Notes under the pieces: model-generated
What the model was told of the DNA's origin: nothing
What the model saw: only the letters and a program-made list of their open reading frames with translations
Database searches by the model: none
In this document: piece by piece, positions 15,108 through 28,381 of the stretch
Layout: each line of letters begins with the position of its first letter
Numbering within the stretch: the stretch's first letter is position 1
Position numbers and translations under genes: made by a program
Source: Antedon bifida
Taxonomy: Eukaryota > Echinodermata > Crinoidea > Comatulida > Antedonidae
Direction: 5' to 3'
DNA: 64,000 nucleotides
Assembly (NCBI GenBank): GCA_963402885.1
Contig: OY727100.1
Span: 4,451,501 to 4,515,500, forward strand

Positions 15108-16339
15108 GTTTAATGCTTTTGTCGGCTTTGTGTCTTGTATTTCATATATATATATTTCTATGTTTTTGTAATTATTATTTTATGCTTATTGCCGAAATTA
15201 ATAAAATAAATAAAAAAAACAATTTAGGAAAGAACTGTATAAATGTTGTGGTACAACCCAACAATTTCCTATTAAAGTATTAAGTTTTACGTTGAGAACG
15301 TTTCAATACCAAAATAGTAATGTAATTTATAATCAGTGCATGAAACAAAAATCTACAAATAATTTAATTGTAATAACAAAATCATTATTTGGAGTTATAA
15401 TATGTAATTATAATCATTGAATCTAATTGAAACAAAAATATACAAATATTTGAATTGTAATAACAATGTAATGCCAACTACCTCTATTAAAAAAAAATTA
15501 TTTTTACCAATAATTTTGTTTTGTTTTCAACTTTTAGTTATATAACAGTCCCAGAAGGACTTCATAACACTGAATTTTATATTCAATATCAGAGAATTTT
15601 TAACACAGTACACCGCAACGATCATGCTGTATATCATAAATTCTTTAAAACAACATGTGGATTGTTTTCATAAGAGTATTACAGATAATAGCTTACAAGA
15701 GTAACAGTTGTTTTCATATCATTTTTGAAAGCAATAAAGCTATTTATAATGCTTTAAAGTTGACTAAAGAAAACATACAGATGTACATTATAAGCTAGTA
15801 AAGTATTAATGAGTTCTGTAAGAAAACAGTCCGAGAATATTAAGCACTTACGCGAAAGCATCAGATTCTCCAAACAAAACAGAAATTCATCATTGAATAT
15901 AGAAAAAGTTGTAAGATCAACAACCATTAATTTTCGCTGATAGCTGTGCAGTCGCTAACATGCTTTTAAATTAATATCTAAAATATGATTTGTCTTTATG
16001 AGATTGTACACTAGTGTCTATTATCCTGTCTATCATTAAGTAGCTATAAATTCTGTGTGAATACAGATTGAGGATAATATCACCTCAATATAATAGGTAG
16101 TACCTGCCGAGAGAGTATACCATAGAAATCCTGAGAAGCCTGAGGCTATGAACAAATAAACCTATTATTTGTCGAGAACCTAAAGATACAATCACTGAAC
16201 AATTCAATAGAATAATAAAAACAATTTATTAGTTATTAAAAGATTTGAAATGGGCCTATTGTACTACAACAGACAAACGTTTTATAGAGGTTTTTATATG
16301 ATTTAGCATTTTTTGTTCAAAATATGAATACATGGCATC

Positions 16340-16481
16340 TAAAGCTCTGTTTACAATATCAATGTGCCCATATACGGACACGATGACATCATATCACTAC
16401 CATATTCGGGGATATCACTACCATATTTGGGTAGATCAAACTTTTTTGTAAAACTTGTTTGATATTGTAGACAAAGCTTTA
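16340..16481. mobile_element. Palindromic MITE, GCTCTGTC family, copy A
   Basis: This copy of about 142 bp begins TAAAGCTCTGTTTACAATAT and ends ATTGTAGACAAAGCTTTA, so the ends are inverted repeats with TA at each edge, suggesting a TA target site as in Tc1/mariner-type elements. The interior carries paired ATATCACTACCATATT motifs and has no coding capacity. Copies B to E share ends and interior. Confidence 0.75.
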
Positions 16482-16689
16482 GGGCAGGGGAAAGAGTTTC
16501 CAGGGTACATGCCAGGTACTATCAATACCATGAACAATTTGGCCCTGCATCAAAGAGTTAGGCCTATCTTTCATGTTTTATTTCTCTTCTCTTCTGTTCA
16601 CAGAACATGACTTGTCAACCTAAAAGTGTAGGCCCAACAGACCTGGTCTAGGACTATCTAAGTTCTGACACACTCACAACCTTGATCTT

Positions 16690-16825
16690 TAAGCTCTGTC
16701 TACACTATCAAACTAGTTTGACAAAAAAAGTGTGATGTACTCAAATATGGTAGTGATATCTCCAAATATATGGGCACATCACATTTTGTTGTCACATAAA
16801 GTGTGATAGTGTAGACAGAGCTTTA
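16690..16825. mobile_element. Palindromic MITE, GCTCTGTC family, copy B
   Basis: This is the cleanest copy: the left end AAGCTCTGTCTACACTATCA is matched by TGATAGTGTAGACAGAGCTT at the right, with TA at both edges. It is non-coding and lies only about 210 bp from copy A. Confidence 0.85.
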
Positions 16826-17924
16826 GTTAATGAGACACATTGTATGTTTGCAATTAAAACATGTTGATGATTAAAATTCATTATTTGTAGTATACTTAAA
16901 TGCTTGTTTATAAATGATTTATAAATCAACAAACACAATTTTGTTAAATTCAATAACAGCATGTATAAACTGGACACTTTATTATAAAGTGTGTAGTCAT
17001 TTAAAAGCATTAATGAAGATCATTTTCAAGCAATGAATTAATTAATATGGAAGCTTTTTACGAACAAACCATTTTACTATTATTTGCCAAGTAAACTGAC
17101 TTTTGCTCTAGAGACCACACAACACAAAGCTTACATCCAAATTTCAACCCCTCCAGCTTGCATAAAAAACACTTCCATCATATTAGGCCTAAGAAGTAAT
17201 TTACAGAGTGATTTGGTAAACATAGAGTTAAGTCACACACAGATTGTATGTTACTGTGGTGTACATGACAGGTGGCAAAAAAGCCAAAAATAACAACCTT
17301 TAGAAGTTGAACGTTTCTTCGAGGCAAATCAGCTTTCAAAAGTGAATTTTTAACGAGGCAGTAAGGATTAGGACTTTAGGCAGCAATACCAAACAAAAAC
17401 AGTAAGCAATTAAAACGTTTTAAGACACTCAAAATATCAATGAAACCAATTACACAGCCAGGAAACATTACCATTTTTAAAATATCTCCATTTTCTATGT
17501 CCTTTTCCAAAAAAAAGTAGTTTACTAATTTTTATAAGTAAATAGGAATAAGCCTACAGTGCACTTTTGAATAGAACGCAATAATTCAAACAGTATCTAG
17601 AATCTGAATTTTCGTATGTTCCTTTTACAAGTTTAACTACAATACAAATCAATTTTTTTTTTCAATAATTGAACCTTAGTTATGACATTTCTGTATCTTT
17701 AGTTTCTATTGCATAATATAAATATTTATAAAATGTTACTTATTATTCATCTAAACATTTCAATTTTTACTATAATTACTATTTTATCATATTTTTTATA
17801 TTTGCTTTTGTTTGTTGTTTAACATTTTGTATTGCATGTATCATAAGTTATTACTCATAACTGAGTAAATGTAAATTATTCTGAATCTTAACTTTCAAAT
17901 AAAACACCGTAACACCTCAAAAAG

Positions 17925-18090
17925 ATGCCCATCACTTCAGTCTGCAAAAGCAATCTCGAAAAGAAGCCCATCTCAAAAAGTCAATCTCGAAAAGAAGCCA
18001 ATTTAAAAAAGAAGCCCATCTCTTCGGTCTGCAAAAGTAATCTCGAAAAGAAGCCCATCTTGAAATCAAGCTCAATGGGCTTCTTTTCAA
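17925..18090 (+). repeat. Imperfect tandem repeat, AATCTCGAAAAGAAGCCCAT
   Basis: Four to five imperfect units with cores TCTGCAAAAG, AATCTCGAAAAG and AAGCCCATCT follow one another, and an inverted copy (GGGCTTCTTTTCAAGAT) lies at about 18076-18092. More units occur at 18320-18410. The minus-strand open frames over these two blocks are repeat artefacts. Confidence 0.75.
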
Positions 18091-18319
18091 GATAGTATGA
18101 GCTTCTCTTTGAGATAGACTTTTGAATATCAAAGAAACAAGGTGATTCAATACCAGATAACTTGTGATGCAGATATAATGTATGATCAAGTTTATATTGT
18201 GCATTTATTTTTCAGTTTAAAATGGTATTTTGATCACAAATATGTAAAATTGGCAGGCTCGATAATGTTTCAAAAATACTATTAGTACAGTAGAAATTCA
18301 CAAATTTACAGCATTCATT

Positions 18320-18410
18320 TCGAAAAGAAGCCCCTTCTTTAGTTTGCAAAAGTAATCTCGAAGGAAGCCCATCTTGAAAAGAAGCACATCTTGAAAAGAA
18401 GACCATCTTT
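18320..18410 (+). repeat. Second block of the AATCTCGAAAAGAAGCCCAT repeat
   Basis: TTTCGAAAAGAAGCCCCTTC, AATCTCGAAGGAAGCCCATC and TTGAAAAGAAGCACATC repeat the unit seen at 17925, in the same orientation. Confidence 0.7.
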
Positions 18411-19694
18411 TTTAGGTTTTGTGCTATGAAATTGTTTGCATCACAAATTAAAATTCCCACCAGAACAATTTCTTTAGAAAACCTCTCAATCGTATTAATG
18501 AGTAATAAGGTATCCCAGAGAAGGTTAACACAAGAGGAGGCATGTGTATATGTAGGTATACATTTCTTATAAAACCTTGTACAACATGAGAACCGCTCTC
18601 ACTCTCATGTTGATAATTATTTAATTAAGATGTATATTATAGCATGAATTGATAGGGATTCCTTTAGATAAGGTATCGCACACCGCAATACACTTTATTT
18701 CCTTACTATAACAACGCAGCAATGGATCTAAATAAAGTTGTTATTTAGGTTAATGTGTTTATAAGCATTCAATAGAGTAACATATCTATTACGCATTGCA
18801 GTGACAAACAAGGTTTTACCTATCTAAATTTGAAACCTCCGCCCCTTGGGCTATAACCTCATCAATTAACAGTCAAATAGAATTTTAACATGCTTGCAAA
18901 TGATATTCAACACTTTAAATGAATACAAAGCATCCGAGAAGAAAAAAAACTTGTGAAATTATAGCAGATATGTTTATAACGATCGCATTTACTTTTAAAT
19001 ATGAATCAAATATGGATTAATTAGAAATCATATCCGTTTGTAATAAAATTACTGTAGAGTTCTTTTCACACAGGTGGCACACATTGCACAGGAAATGCGG
19101 TCACAGACAATCAGTGTGAAAAGTGTGAGTTTCCAAACATGTATTGAAAGGAATCTTGTCCCGAACGTATTATTCTTAATCGGATGCGACAAAAACTGCT
19201 AAAGGGAATACTAACTGATAAGTTTCAATTATCCGCTATTATCAACCGTTTCACTAAGTTATTCAAGCTCATTATAGTACAACAATTACGTGAAAATCCT
19301 GTAAAAATATCCAACCCGTAACATTGTATTATGTTTGTTAATATACGACATGGCAGAGAACAAGTACTTTCTATTCAGATATAAGATAATTTCTTTATGA
19401 AAACATTATTAAGTAATTATGGAAAATAAAAATCAAGGTTGTTTATTGTTAGCGGCAATATGCACAATTCCAAGACATTTATTGGAATTAACATTGATAT
19501 ATCTATCGGTTCTACTGGTATTAATTATATCTTGCTAAATATTGTTGTGCTTTTAATAGATAATACCAGAGAGGATAATTAACTAGAATAACAAAAAGTC
19601 TTGACTTGTCTATTTGACAACAAAAGAAAACAACATAAACCTTCTTCAGAGCATAGAGTAAAACATTTAAGTTTCACTTGTTGAATTGTGTATT

Positions 19695-19719
19695 GTTTTT
19701 TTTTTTTGGTTTTTTTTTT
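19695..19719 (+). repeat. Poly-T tract
   Basis: Two T runs separated by GG. No adjoining element was identified, so it may be a simple tract or a reversed poly-A tail of a short retroposon. Confidence 0.7.
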
Positions 19720-21534
19720 GTTGTCTGATGTCAGTTAGACTTACATTTATTTCTTCATCAGTTAAAATGTTCATTTACAATGCATTGTACTTAATAATAA
19801 TGTGATATTAGGGACTTTACAAAACACGACGGTTAGGGGAGGACGACGATTAGTTACGAACCCTTGCGCGAAGACGACGACCGGCAGTATCTCTCTCCCT
19901 TCCCTGTCTCGCGGGGATTTATTAATTGACATTCGATAATTTTTATAATTTTGTATTGTTTACGGTCAAACAATCTTATAAGATCATAATTTTTAACAAA
20001 AGTTTTGTAGAAATCCTATTTGAGACCAAACAAAATGTCCAATTATTAGGGGTTGACAGCAGTGTTAAAACAAATTGCCTCTTAGCTCTTTTTCTGAAAA
20101 GTGTCTCCTAAATACATAGAATACATTCTACTGTATTACAAAGATCTAAATACCAAGTATGGCAATGGCATAATATAATTTAAATTAAAATAAAACAAAT
20201 GATAAATGTTTTTTATTTTATTTTAATTATTTAAATGAAATATTGCAATATTAAGTTATTTGCTTTTATTGTTTGAATTGTTTAAATTCTCCCATTGTTT
20301 TGTAAAATGTATGTTTTCTAGGATTAGCGTACCTGTACTGTACCTTAGCAGAGTGGGCAAGGCACCATCAACTGAACAATTCTTATTTTTGTACTTTACT
20401 CATATTCTAATTAAATTTGCTGCAATTTTGTAGCAAAATCATTTGAAGCTTCTAAAAAAACAAGTGACTTTGTAAAATAATCTATTTCAGTAGCAAAAAC
20501 GGTTGTTGTTGTTGGGATAGATATCTAGTCATTAAACATTCCTATATTAAAACACAAATATAACTGTACAGTACATTATTGTTATACAAATAATTAGAAA
20601 TTATGAATTCATGAATTCTAGAAATAAAATAATTTAAATCATCATAACAATTGTATATTTAGCAATAATTCATAAAATCAGAATTTAAATATTACCATTT
20701 TGTTAATTCATTAATAATTTAATGTACTTAAATATGAATTTAATTATTATAGTTGAGAGTACTGGTACATATTTTATAGTACATAATTCAGGATATTTTA
20801 AAAAGAAAAGAAAAAAATCAGAAAAACTTAAATGATTTGTTCAGTTACAATAAATTGTTATACTTTTTAATAAAATACCAAGTTAATAAGTTATTATTAA
20901 GATTCTACAATTTACAGTGATTATAAAGAGCATCTAATTTAGCTTGTAAAGATTTAGAAATTAATATCAAAATATTGTGGCTTTATATCTTTAATTGTGT
21001 ATAATCACCACTGATAGAAATGTCTGCCAAGCTATTAACATCACTAGACATAGAAATAACTGTATTATCTTTTTATACTAATATTAATAAGAAAAAGATA
21101 ATAATTAATAGTGATATCTATTTAGAATGGGCAAGATTCAATTAAGGTATACCAGAATATAAATGTTCACCATTCAGTTACAATACAAAGTACACAAATG
21201 CTAAAATTGAATCAAAGATTGTCCGACAAAAGACTTTATAACGCGAAATAAAAACATTCTTTTGGTCATTATTTAAAATTTACTTTTTATAGAAAAGTAA
21301 TTTGGTTGTTCTTAATTTACTATCTAGCTGCAGACAAAATTGCAAAATTACTTTGTTCGAATAAAAAATACATGAAAAATTGAAAATGATGTTTATTTTT
21401 AACACCAGTAGTAAGAGAGAAAAAAATTGTTTTCGAACTCAGAATACAACAATTTAATTTTTACTGGTACACTTCATTGTGTTTCTATTTAATTATTTTT
21501 ATATTAAAACAATAAATAATAACAACAACAATTT

Positions 21535-21645
21535 TAAATATATAAAGCGCCTAATGTATGCTATGCATAAAACCTGAGGAAAAAATCCTAGGCTGTTCAG
21601 TATGAGAATGCCTTCGTCACTATCCACACTAATCAGCGTTCACCA
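21535..21645 (+). mobile_element. SINE-like fragment
   Basis: TTTAAATATATAAAGCGCCT followed by AATGTATGCTATGCA resembles the start of the repeats at 35335 and 36915. The rest is diverged. Confidence 0.35.
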
Positions 21646-22024
21646 GTATAAATTGTATTAAAGATTTTAAAAACTTTTAATTCATAAAGACTACAGTATT
21701 ACTGAAGTGAAATTCCTAATTACCTATGTGTATTATGTGTTTTATGTTAAAACAGAATTATGAACTTCTGTACATGATGTATTAAATAAGTGAATTTTAA
21801 TTCACTTAAAAATTAAATTAGAGTACAGTTATTTTAAAAAGCTGCAGCATATTCGTTATTTCAAATATTAATCAGCTTACATCAATCAAATTTAAACATA
21901 TTTTAGCAACAGGAAATAAATTATTATAATTATTATTATTACAATTGTATTTAAGTAACTATAAAAACTTTACTCAAAATTCCCTTGCAGTCTTTCGCTT
22001 GAATCTCTTTGATTTAAAATCAGG

Positions 22025-22186
22025 TCATGGGTACACTAGCAACGTAATGTAATCATCCGATGATAACACCTTTATAAAACTCCTTGCATCACAAAATCGC
22101 ACACGATGAAACGCAAGACGCTTCAAATCACGGACATTATTCTTACAAATCGGGCATGTGAAAGTCTTTGATCGTAGACAATGGTG
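22025..22186 (-). other. Unassigned 53-codon open frame with a C2HC-like cysteine/histidine pattern
   Basis: The minus strand is open from 22186 to a TGA at 22025-22027, with no ATG at its start. It contains FTCPICKNN, then His and Cys spaced C-x2-C-x12-H-x4-C, a spacing like a C2HC zinc finger. The segment is less AT-rich than its surroundings. An acceptor-like TATTCACAG lies just upstream, but a TGA in this frame falls between it and the open frame. It could be an exon piece, a decayed gene fragment or chance; I lean to chance. Confidence 0.15.
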
Positions 22187-24529
22187 TCAAATCTGTGAAT
22201 ATTTTGAATAACAGGTACTTGGAGACAATGGGTGCTCTGCTGTAGAGTTTGCATTTCAGTTACACATGAAAATTTGTAATGGGACGTACAAGTAGTCTAC
22301 CATACCTGAAACTAGCTTATTCAAGATCTCCTTTCTTTGTGACTAATTCTGTTTTTTTATCTTTAATATGCATTATTGTTCCAAACTGAGCGGAACTAAT
22401 TTCCAGCACGATATTCACGGAAGCTATAAAAACACGCTTGAACAGACTCTTTAAAATGAATTTCAAAAAGATAGATATCAGAAAGAATTTTAAAAAGAGA
22501 AAAATGATAAAAACAACAAAAATGAAACCCAAAAATGAGACTATAAAAAAGTACATTAAAATTAATAAATAATTTTTTTTTTTAAACCAAAGAAACAAAG
22601 AAGATTCTCCTTACAAATTTTAGTATCTTTAAAATCTTTGTTCGTAAACCCAGGTAAAAATCCACTCTACTTATTGAGGTTATGCAGCAACAACCCTCTT
22701 TGGAACATACCCTTTTTAATTAGACACTCTTGGTAAGCAGACACACCTATCAAAAGGACAACTCCCTGATAAACTAACTAACAAGGGGAAATATATGGCC
22801 AACCCCCAGTTATTAAACTCCCCTGCTAAGGAGACAAGTTCAATGGTAGTATAATAATCAGGCAATGGATATACTGTATCCTTTATATGTACAAATTTCC
22901 TATTTGTAATTGTATTGTATAAAAAGCAACACATTTTTAACAAGTTACAACAGGGTTACACCATACTATAGTCAACCCCCAGTCCAGGGACTCCATTGCT
23001 AATGGAGTTCAATGGTAATCAAACAGACAGTTAGTGTCTTTGTATGCATGTATTATAAAATAAAAGCAAAACATTATTTTTTACGATGACAAAAATAATT
23101 CAAAATGAATTGAGAATCAGGATGCTAATAATAATATGTAAAATAAACCAATTTGACATTGTATATATCTAAAAACAAAATGTATTTTAATATTAATGCT
23201 TACTTTATCATCTCTAAATAATAGTTTTTGTTCATTATTATTAATTAAGGATATTATAATTAATGAAATCAAGTTTAAATTAAACTTAGGGAGTTTATAA
23301 GATATGATCATGGATATATGAGCATTAGTTTGAAATCAATGAATATCCCAAAGCCATTACAGCTGATAATCTGTAACCCATCTCAACGCGTAACGCATAC
23401 GTACTTTGTAAAGTTCAAGCGTAAACCAAGTCCTTAAGAGCATACATAAACATACAGTATACAATTTCTCGTAGTTAAAATTAAATTCTACTCATATTGG
23501 AGTGAGCATTATTGCGATACAAATAATGTATAAAGATAAGTGGTTAAGAAGATGCAAATCTGGGTTTCTTATTTGAATTTCAATGTATGTTGGTTGTGGC
23601 ATTTAAAATAAACAATATTATACTATTTATACCTATAACATATCATGTGTTTGTCATTTAATGTTAAGTAAATCAAAATCAATAAATAATTATAAACAAA
23701 TATATACATATAATATATACATTAAGTTTATAAACAGAAAAACTAACTACAGGGTACACTAATTAATTTTATATATAAATACAAAAATTTAAAAAACTGT
23801 GAATAAATTGAGGACATGTCTATGTAGAGTAGATACTGCATTGTACTGAGAGTAGTTATTATAGTAACCTGTCTTGAATTTCATTTACATCAACTGTATA
23901 TTTAGCCCATAGGATATAAACATTTTTTTCTTTCATTGCAAGAAAGGTTTTTTTTTTATTTCATGCCAAATTGATGAAGTTTGGACAGCCAACCCTGACG
24001 ATATTAGACACACTATCAGCCATCACTAAACCCCTGGGGGTAAAAACTTGCATCACACATTAAACCAGCACAAATGTAGCCGAAAATAAAATAAAATCAA
24101 AATCAATTGATCTGAAATAAAACACCACAATGTCCATCAAGACCGGGTATACTGTAAATATCTTTAAAACGTTGATTGGTCAGCAAATGGCTTAGCACCT
24201 GGTCTGTCAAGACTTCAGGCAGCAGCACATTTGCAAAAGGCCGCTGACCTTAGCAATCAGTAGGGTGCCCCCACAACCCAGATGTTCATTGAAGGGTAAG
24301 AGTATGTTAGAATAACCTAATTGTACAACTCAATATTGCCAATTAGTTAAATACTTTCAATTGCAAAAGTTCATAAACAAGGATGTGACATCAAAGTTTT
24401 GTTTGAAAAAATAAAAAAATATCAGGTAAAAAATATTGAAAAGATTTCCACTTAAGTGTAATTTATAAGTGAGTCCCCTCTCGCAAACCATACACCATGA
24501 AACTGTAAATTCTCATGAAAACCTGAATT

Positions 24530-24615
24530 TCAGTAAAACCCTGATTATGAAGATATGTTAATGTGTCCCGAAGTGTCCCCTTAATAGGTGCTCTAGTCTA
24601 ATTAACAGAAGTGTC
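24530..24615. repeat. GTGTCCCC-type repeat fragment
   Basis: TGTCCCGAAGTGTCCCCTTA followed by ATAGGTGCTCTAGTC belongs to the same type as the repeats at 4360 and 54685. It lies in the first few hundred bases of intron 9. Confidence 0.5.
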
Positions 24616-24795
24616 AGGTTCCAACTGTATGTAATATCACAACGTGATAGATCATCCGGATTGTTGCCTGCTTGTACATCCGTTGCGCTGCATCCAAGTG
24701 GAACTAAGCTTAAGTAGTTTAGTAGTACATATTTTTTGGTTGTTTCATTCTTTCAAAATAACCACATTATTTCATTGTTTTCGAAAAAGACTTAC

Positions 24796-24892
24796 CACTT
24801 CTGTTGGACGGTAAAACTTCTCATCCACTCTTACACGTATAATTCCTGTATTTTTATCCATACCCGTTTCTTTGACACCAGATCCTTCCCAT
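24796..24892 (-). CDS. GMDS: GDP-mannose 4,6-dehydratase, coding exon 9 (97 bp)
   Basis: After completing the Val codon, the exon encodes 32 residues starting [20 protein letters not shown] and ending KFYRPTEV, equal to about human residues 298-329. WEG, KETG and YRPTEV are the family anchors; the stretch between them is the most divergent part of the fragment, as expected. The acceptor is AATGTAG before ATGGGAAG, and the donor is GTAAGT after GAAGTG, in phase 0. The donor shows that at least one more coding exon follows; about 43 C-terminal residues remain, and I could not find them in 1-24795. Confidence 0.95.
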
Positions 24893-25608
24893 CTACATTT
24901 TTAGAAAACAAAACATACAAAATATATTATTGCAATGGTGTACCTATGTGCTGGACAGGCATCGTCCAGTCACAACGTATGAGGCCTTACCTCAGTTTAA
25001 GTTTCAAACCTTTAAAAAAAAATATTCTTTGTACTGTACAAAGATGGTGCCTCCTATTTTTCAACTGTGTAGCAGCAACACAAACCCCTCTGTTACATTT
25101 AACAGTAATAGCTTACTTGAAACTACAGTAAATTCATGTGTAGGCCCAAAAATAATTTTGAATGAAAGGTAATCAGCAGTTAGGAGCTCATTGTACTACG
25201 CCATGTGGTCGAGTAGCCAGTTCCTTTACACTCCATCTTGTTCTCCCTAGTTTTAGCCAAGTACTCATTTACAGTTGACTGGGGATTGATCTTATCAGGA
25301 ATTGAACCTGGTTTTTGTGACAGTCCTGATAGACTACTACCCAACTACTTTTTGGCACTAAGCTTAAAAGGAGTAGCATCCATATCTACCATACTATTTC
25401 TAAAATACAAACATTAAAAAACTTATGTACAATATAAGGTGCAGATATGCAAATTAGCAAGCATGCATGTGGCACCTCAATTTAAATTTTGCTGCAGGTG
25501 CTTAAGTAATTTCATTCCCCACAACTGGGGGCTCATCTAACCTTAATATCTTGCACATAATTATAAATTCACCACATAGACACCTACAGCTGTGGAATAT
25601 AAACTTAC
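24893..25608 (-). other. GMDS intron 8 (716 bp)
   Basis: This is the shortest intron found, with donor GTAAGT and acceptor AATGTAG, and it interrupts a Val codon. A tRNA-derived SINE lies within it at about 25220-25357. Confidence 0.92.
25220..25357 (-). mobile_element. tRNA-derived SINE
   Basis: The minus strand shows TAGTTGGGTAGTAGTCTATC as an A-box region and CAGGTTCAATTCCTGATA as a B-box stem-loop. It is followed by a short body. It lies in intron 8. Confidence 0.6.
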
Positions 25609-25727
25609 ACTATATCTTGTCCTATGCATTTAAAGGCAGCAACAACAAACTCTCTTACACTGTGAACCTCACCGGTTGCAATCACAAAATCTTCTGGTTT
25701 GTCTTGCTGGAGCATCATCCACATCCC
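25609..25727 (-). CDS. GMDS: GDP-mannose 4,6-dehydratase, coding exon 8 (119 bp)
   Basis: The exon encodes 39 residues starting [20 protein letters not shown], then VHSVREFV, matching about human residues 258-296. [10 protein letters not shown] and HSVREFV are strong family blocks of the C-terminal substrate-binding half. The acceptor is TTATTTAG before GGGATGTGG. The donor is read as GTAAGT after ATAGT, which leaves two bases (GT) that join A of exon 9 to make Val. The human enzyme has Ala at the first position, where this protein has Gly. An open frame on the opposite strand here is only a shadow. Confidence 0.95.
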
Positions 25728-27670
25728 CTAAATAAGATGAGATGTTGAGATAGAAAGAAACTAAAATCAATAGGACTTTGCCTAGTTCTTGTTTAGTCAG
25801 GGATGTTTATGTTTTTCATGAAATTTGTGCATGAAGGAGTAAAGCAACCAAAAGATTAAAGCTGGAGAATTTTCATTTACTTTGAAAATATACAAAGTGA
25901 TAAGCAGGTAGTTGACAAGTACGTAATTACTTCTGACACGCCGTTATCCCTTAGGTTATTTAGAGGAACGAGAAACGCAATCAATATCCTGTTAGCTACG
26001 ATTCAGAAATATTGATAATAACCGGGAAGAGACTTAAAACCACGCAGCCTAGAGATTTGATAGTTATTACATCCGCATTCGTACACCTGGAAAGCTGGTA
26101 ATAATGTTTCTTTACAAGCAAAATAAATGAAATAGACATTGTATCTTATATCATAAATTTGGTATCAACATTTTGAAATTATAATAAATATTAAATATAT
26201 TTATAATTTTAGCCCCAGATGAATTTGTTCCAAGATGTTTACTTTCTACAGAGAGGTACATACTGTACCACAGAGATAATCCTTTATCTTTTCTTACATT
26301 TGACAATTATTTTGATGAGATAAACATTTGAAAATAAATGTATTTGATCAAGATAAATACCCAGGATTTTAAGATTATATATGAAAAGGAATACTTCAAT
26401 TTATAGAAATATGAACAAATTATGTTATTGTTACTATACATACAGTACTTATATGGAATTTAAATTTACTGTAATAAGTAAAGATAGATAATTTCAAATT
26501 TTAAAATAAGAAAAAAGGTCATCACTAAAATTTAATTAATTTAATAATTCTAATGAATAATTGCAAGCGTATAAACATAGTGTAACACTAAATAGTGTAA
26601 TAAGATAATTAATTAATTCGATTAACATAAAACTATTTATTAATGAATTAAAATTAAAATAACTTATTATTAATTTGCAGTTTCAATGATAAAATGTATA
26701 TAATAAAAGTGAAATAAATAATAATGTTTATAATATTTAGAAATATTTTAAAGCTAAGCCTAAAGTCTTTTATGAAAAAGGTTAGATATTTGAGGTTTTG
26801 ATATTGCCTGTGTCTGATACTAGCAATGCCAAAGAAGGAGAATACAGTATACATACTAATGGCCAAACGTACTGATGAAAAAAAAACAAACTGGATTAAG
26901 AAATTCAGTTTAATAGACAGAGTTCATTAAAGCCCAGTTTACACTAATTGTTCTTTCAACCAAAAAGAGACAAGTCTCTGATTTCAATGGCGAACCAAAC
27001 AAAAGACATGGTTTTCAGCTAATTATCACGGAATACACTAGCAGTATATTAATGTCTAAAGGGCAGTTAAATCACTGTTGAATAGTATTATTCTTTATTT
27101 ACAAATAGTATTCAATTATCTAAATCCACATAAATAAAAATATTGGTATAGTAATTGCTGATGGTTTAGCATCTTTCTCCATACTTTTGTACTTTCCTGG
27201 CAGTTTGTTTATAAGTGATAATTTCTAATAATAGCTATATTATATTTATTTTATGTGTAGATTAATTTTGGGGAAGTTATCTTCTATAGAGATCAGCTAT
27301 AATTCGTAAAATTGATGAATTAAAATCTAGTTCTAATCAATATTTTGGTATATATATTTGAAAACAAGTGACCATTCTGGTATACCACAGATATAGAGTT
27401 AAATGATGTCATCCAAGTGTATATCACATAGTACACTAACAGTATTTTTATTCAACTAGACTCTGCCTCGTTGAATAGAACACAATCTCATGAAAATATT
27501 CTCCCCATTCAACTCATAATCATTCACTAATTGTACTATCAGACTACAACATATAATACTGTATAATGTGGTATTACAATGGTAGAATACCTACGTTTAA
27601 GTAGATTCATCTCATTTAAGGGAACTCATTTTTCCTATTTCCACAGATTTCTTCAATGACACTAATATTT

Positions 27671-27802
27671 TTGCTTTAAATTACAATTTTTTAGGTTCAT
27701 AATTAGTGGTTTTGTTTGGTCAAAGTCAATATGTGACATTAAAATGGAATTCAACCAAAAAAAAAGTTAAACGATTATTTTTTTTCAGGGGGACAATATA
27801 AA
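27671..27802 (+). mobile_element. MITE with ATTGTCC ends, right half only
   Basis: TTGCTTTAAATTACAATTTT, then TATGTGACATTAAAATGGAA and TTTTTCAGGGGGACAATA match the right half of the 42568 copy. The left half is absent. Confidence 0.65.
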
Positions 27803-28213
27803 CTGATATAGGCCTAGGTGAAAGAGGTTTTAAACAAAGTATCATCTTTAAAAGCTATCTTAAGTCCAATTATTTCCTGCTACTTATCTTTGCTTATTAT
27901 TCTTGGTAATCCACAAAGGTTTATTAAGGTTGTAGAATTTACAAGTACTCTATCTGCCTAAACTTATGTCTCTTTTTGTCTATTAAGTTCTCTAGGGAAA
28001 TAAGTATATTCCTTTCATGATTTCCTTTGCAGAGTAATTCATTTTTTAATATGTTATTTTAAAAGGACCTCACACATCTCAACAACAAGTTTGTACTATA
28101 TTTTCCGGTACAAATTCACACTCTGCAAGTGTGCTACATATTCTCAATACTGTATACAGTATTCAGTATATACCATCAATATTACAGTTGACCATTTCTG
28201 CCTAAAGTACTTC

Positions 28214-28381
28214 TAAAGCTCTGTCTATACTATCAAACTAGTTTGAAACAAAAAAATGTGATGTATCCAAACACGGTAGTGATATACCCAACTATGGTAG
28301 TGATATAACATCATTATATCTATATATGGGCAATCACATTTTTTTTGTCACATAAAGCTTAAAAGTGTAGACAGAGCTTTA
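28214..28381. mobile_element. Palindromic MITE, GCTCTGTC family, copy C
   Basis: The copy begins TAAAGCTCTGTCTATACTAT and ends AGTGTAGACAGAGCTTTA. The interior has the two GGTAGTGATAT motifs of the family. It is non-coding and lies in GMDS intron 7. Confidence 0.82.

Larger units (their letters stand above)
1..24795 (-). other. Sequence 3' of GMDS exon 9: intron 9 and/or intergenic DNA
   Basis: Exon 9 ends in a clear donor (GTAAGT), so this stretch begins as intron 9. I looked for the expected C-terminal block (a DFLQGD-like start and LVxEMV-like helix) on the minus strand and found no convincing match. Most of the stretch is AT-rich with repeats listed separately. GC-richer patches without recognisable content occur at about 8830-8930, 11620-11830 and 19845-19915. 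Confidence 0.5.

Noticed and set aside
24736-25131. 131-codon plus-strand open frame
   Set aside because: It runs antisense across GMDS exon 9 and part of intron 8; its openness follows from the exon on the other strand.
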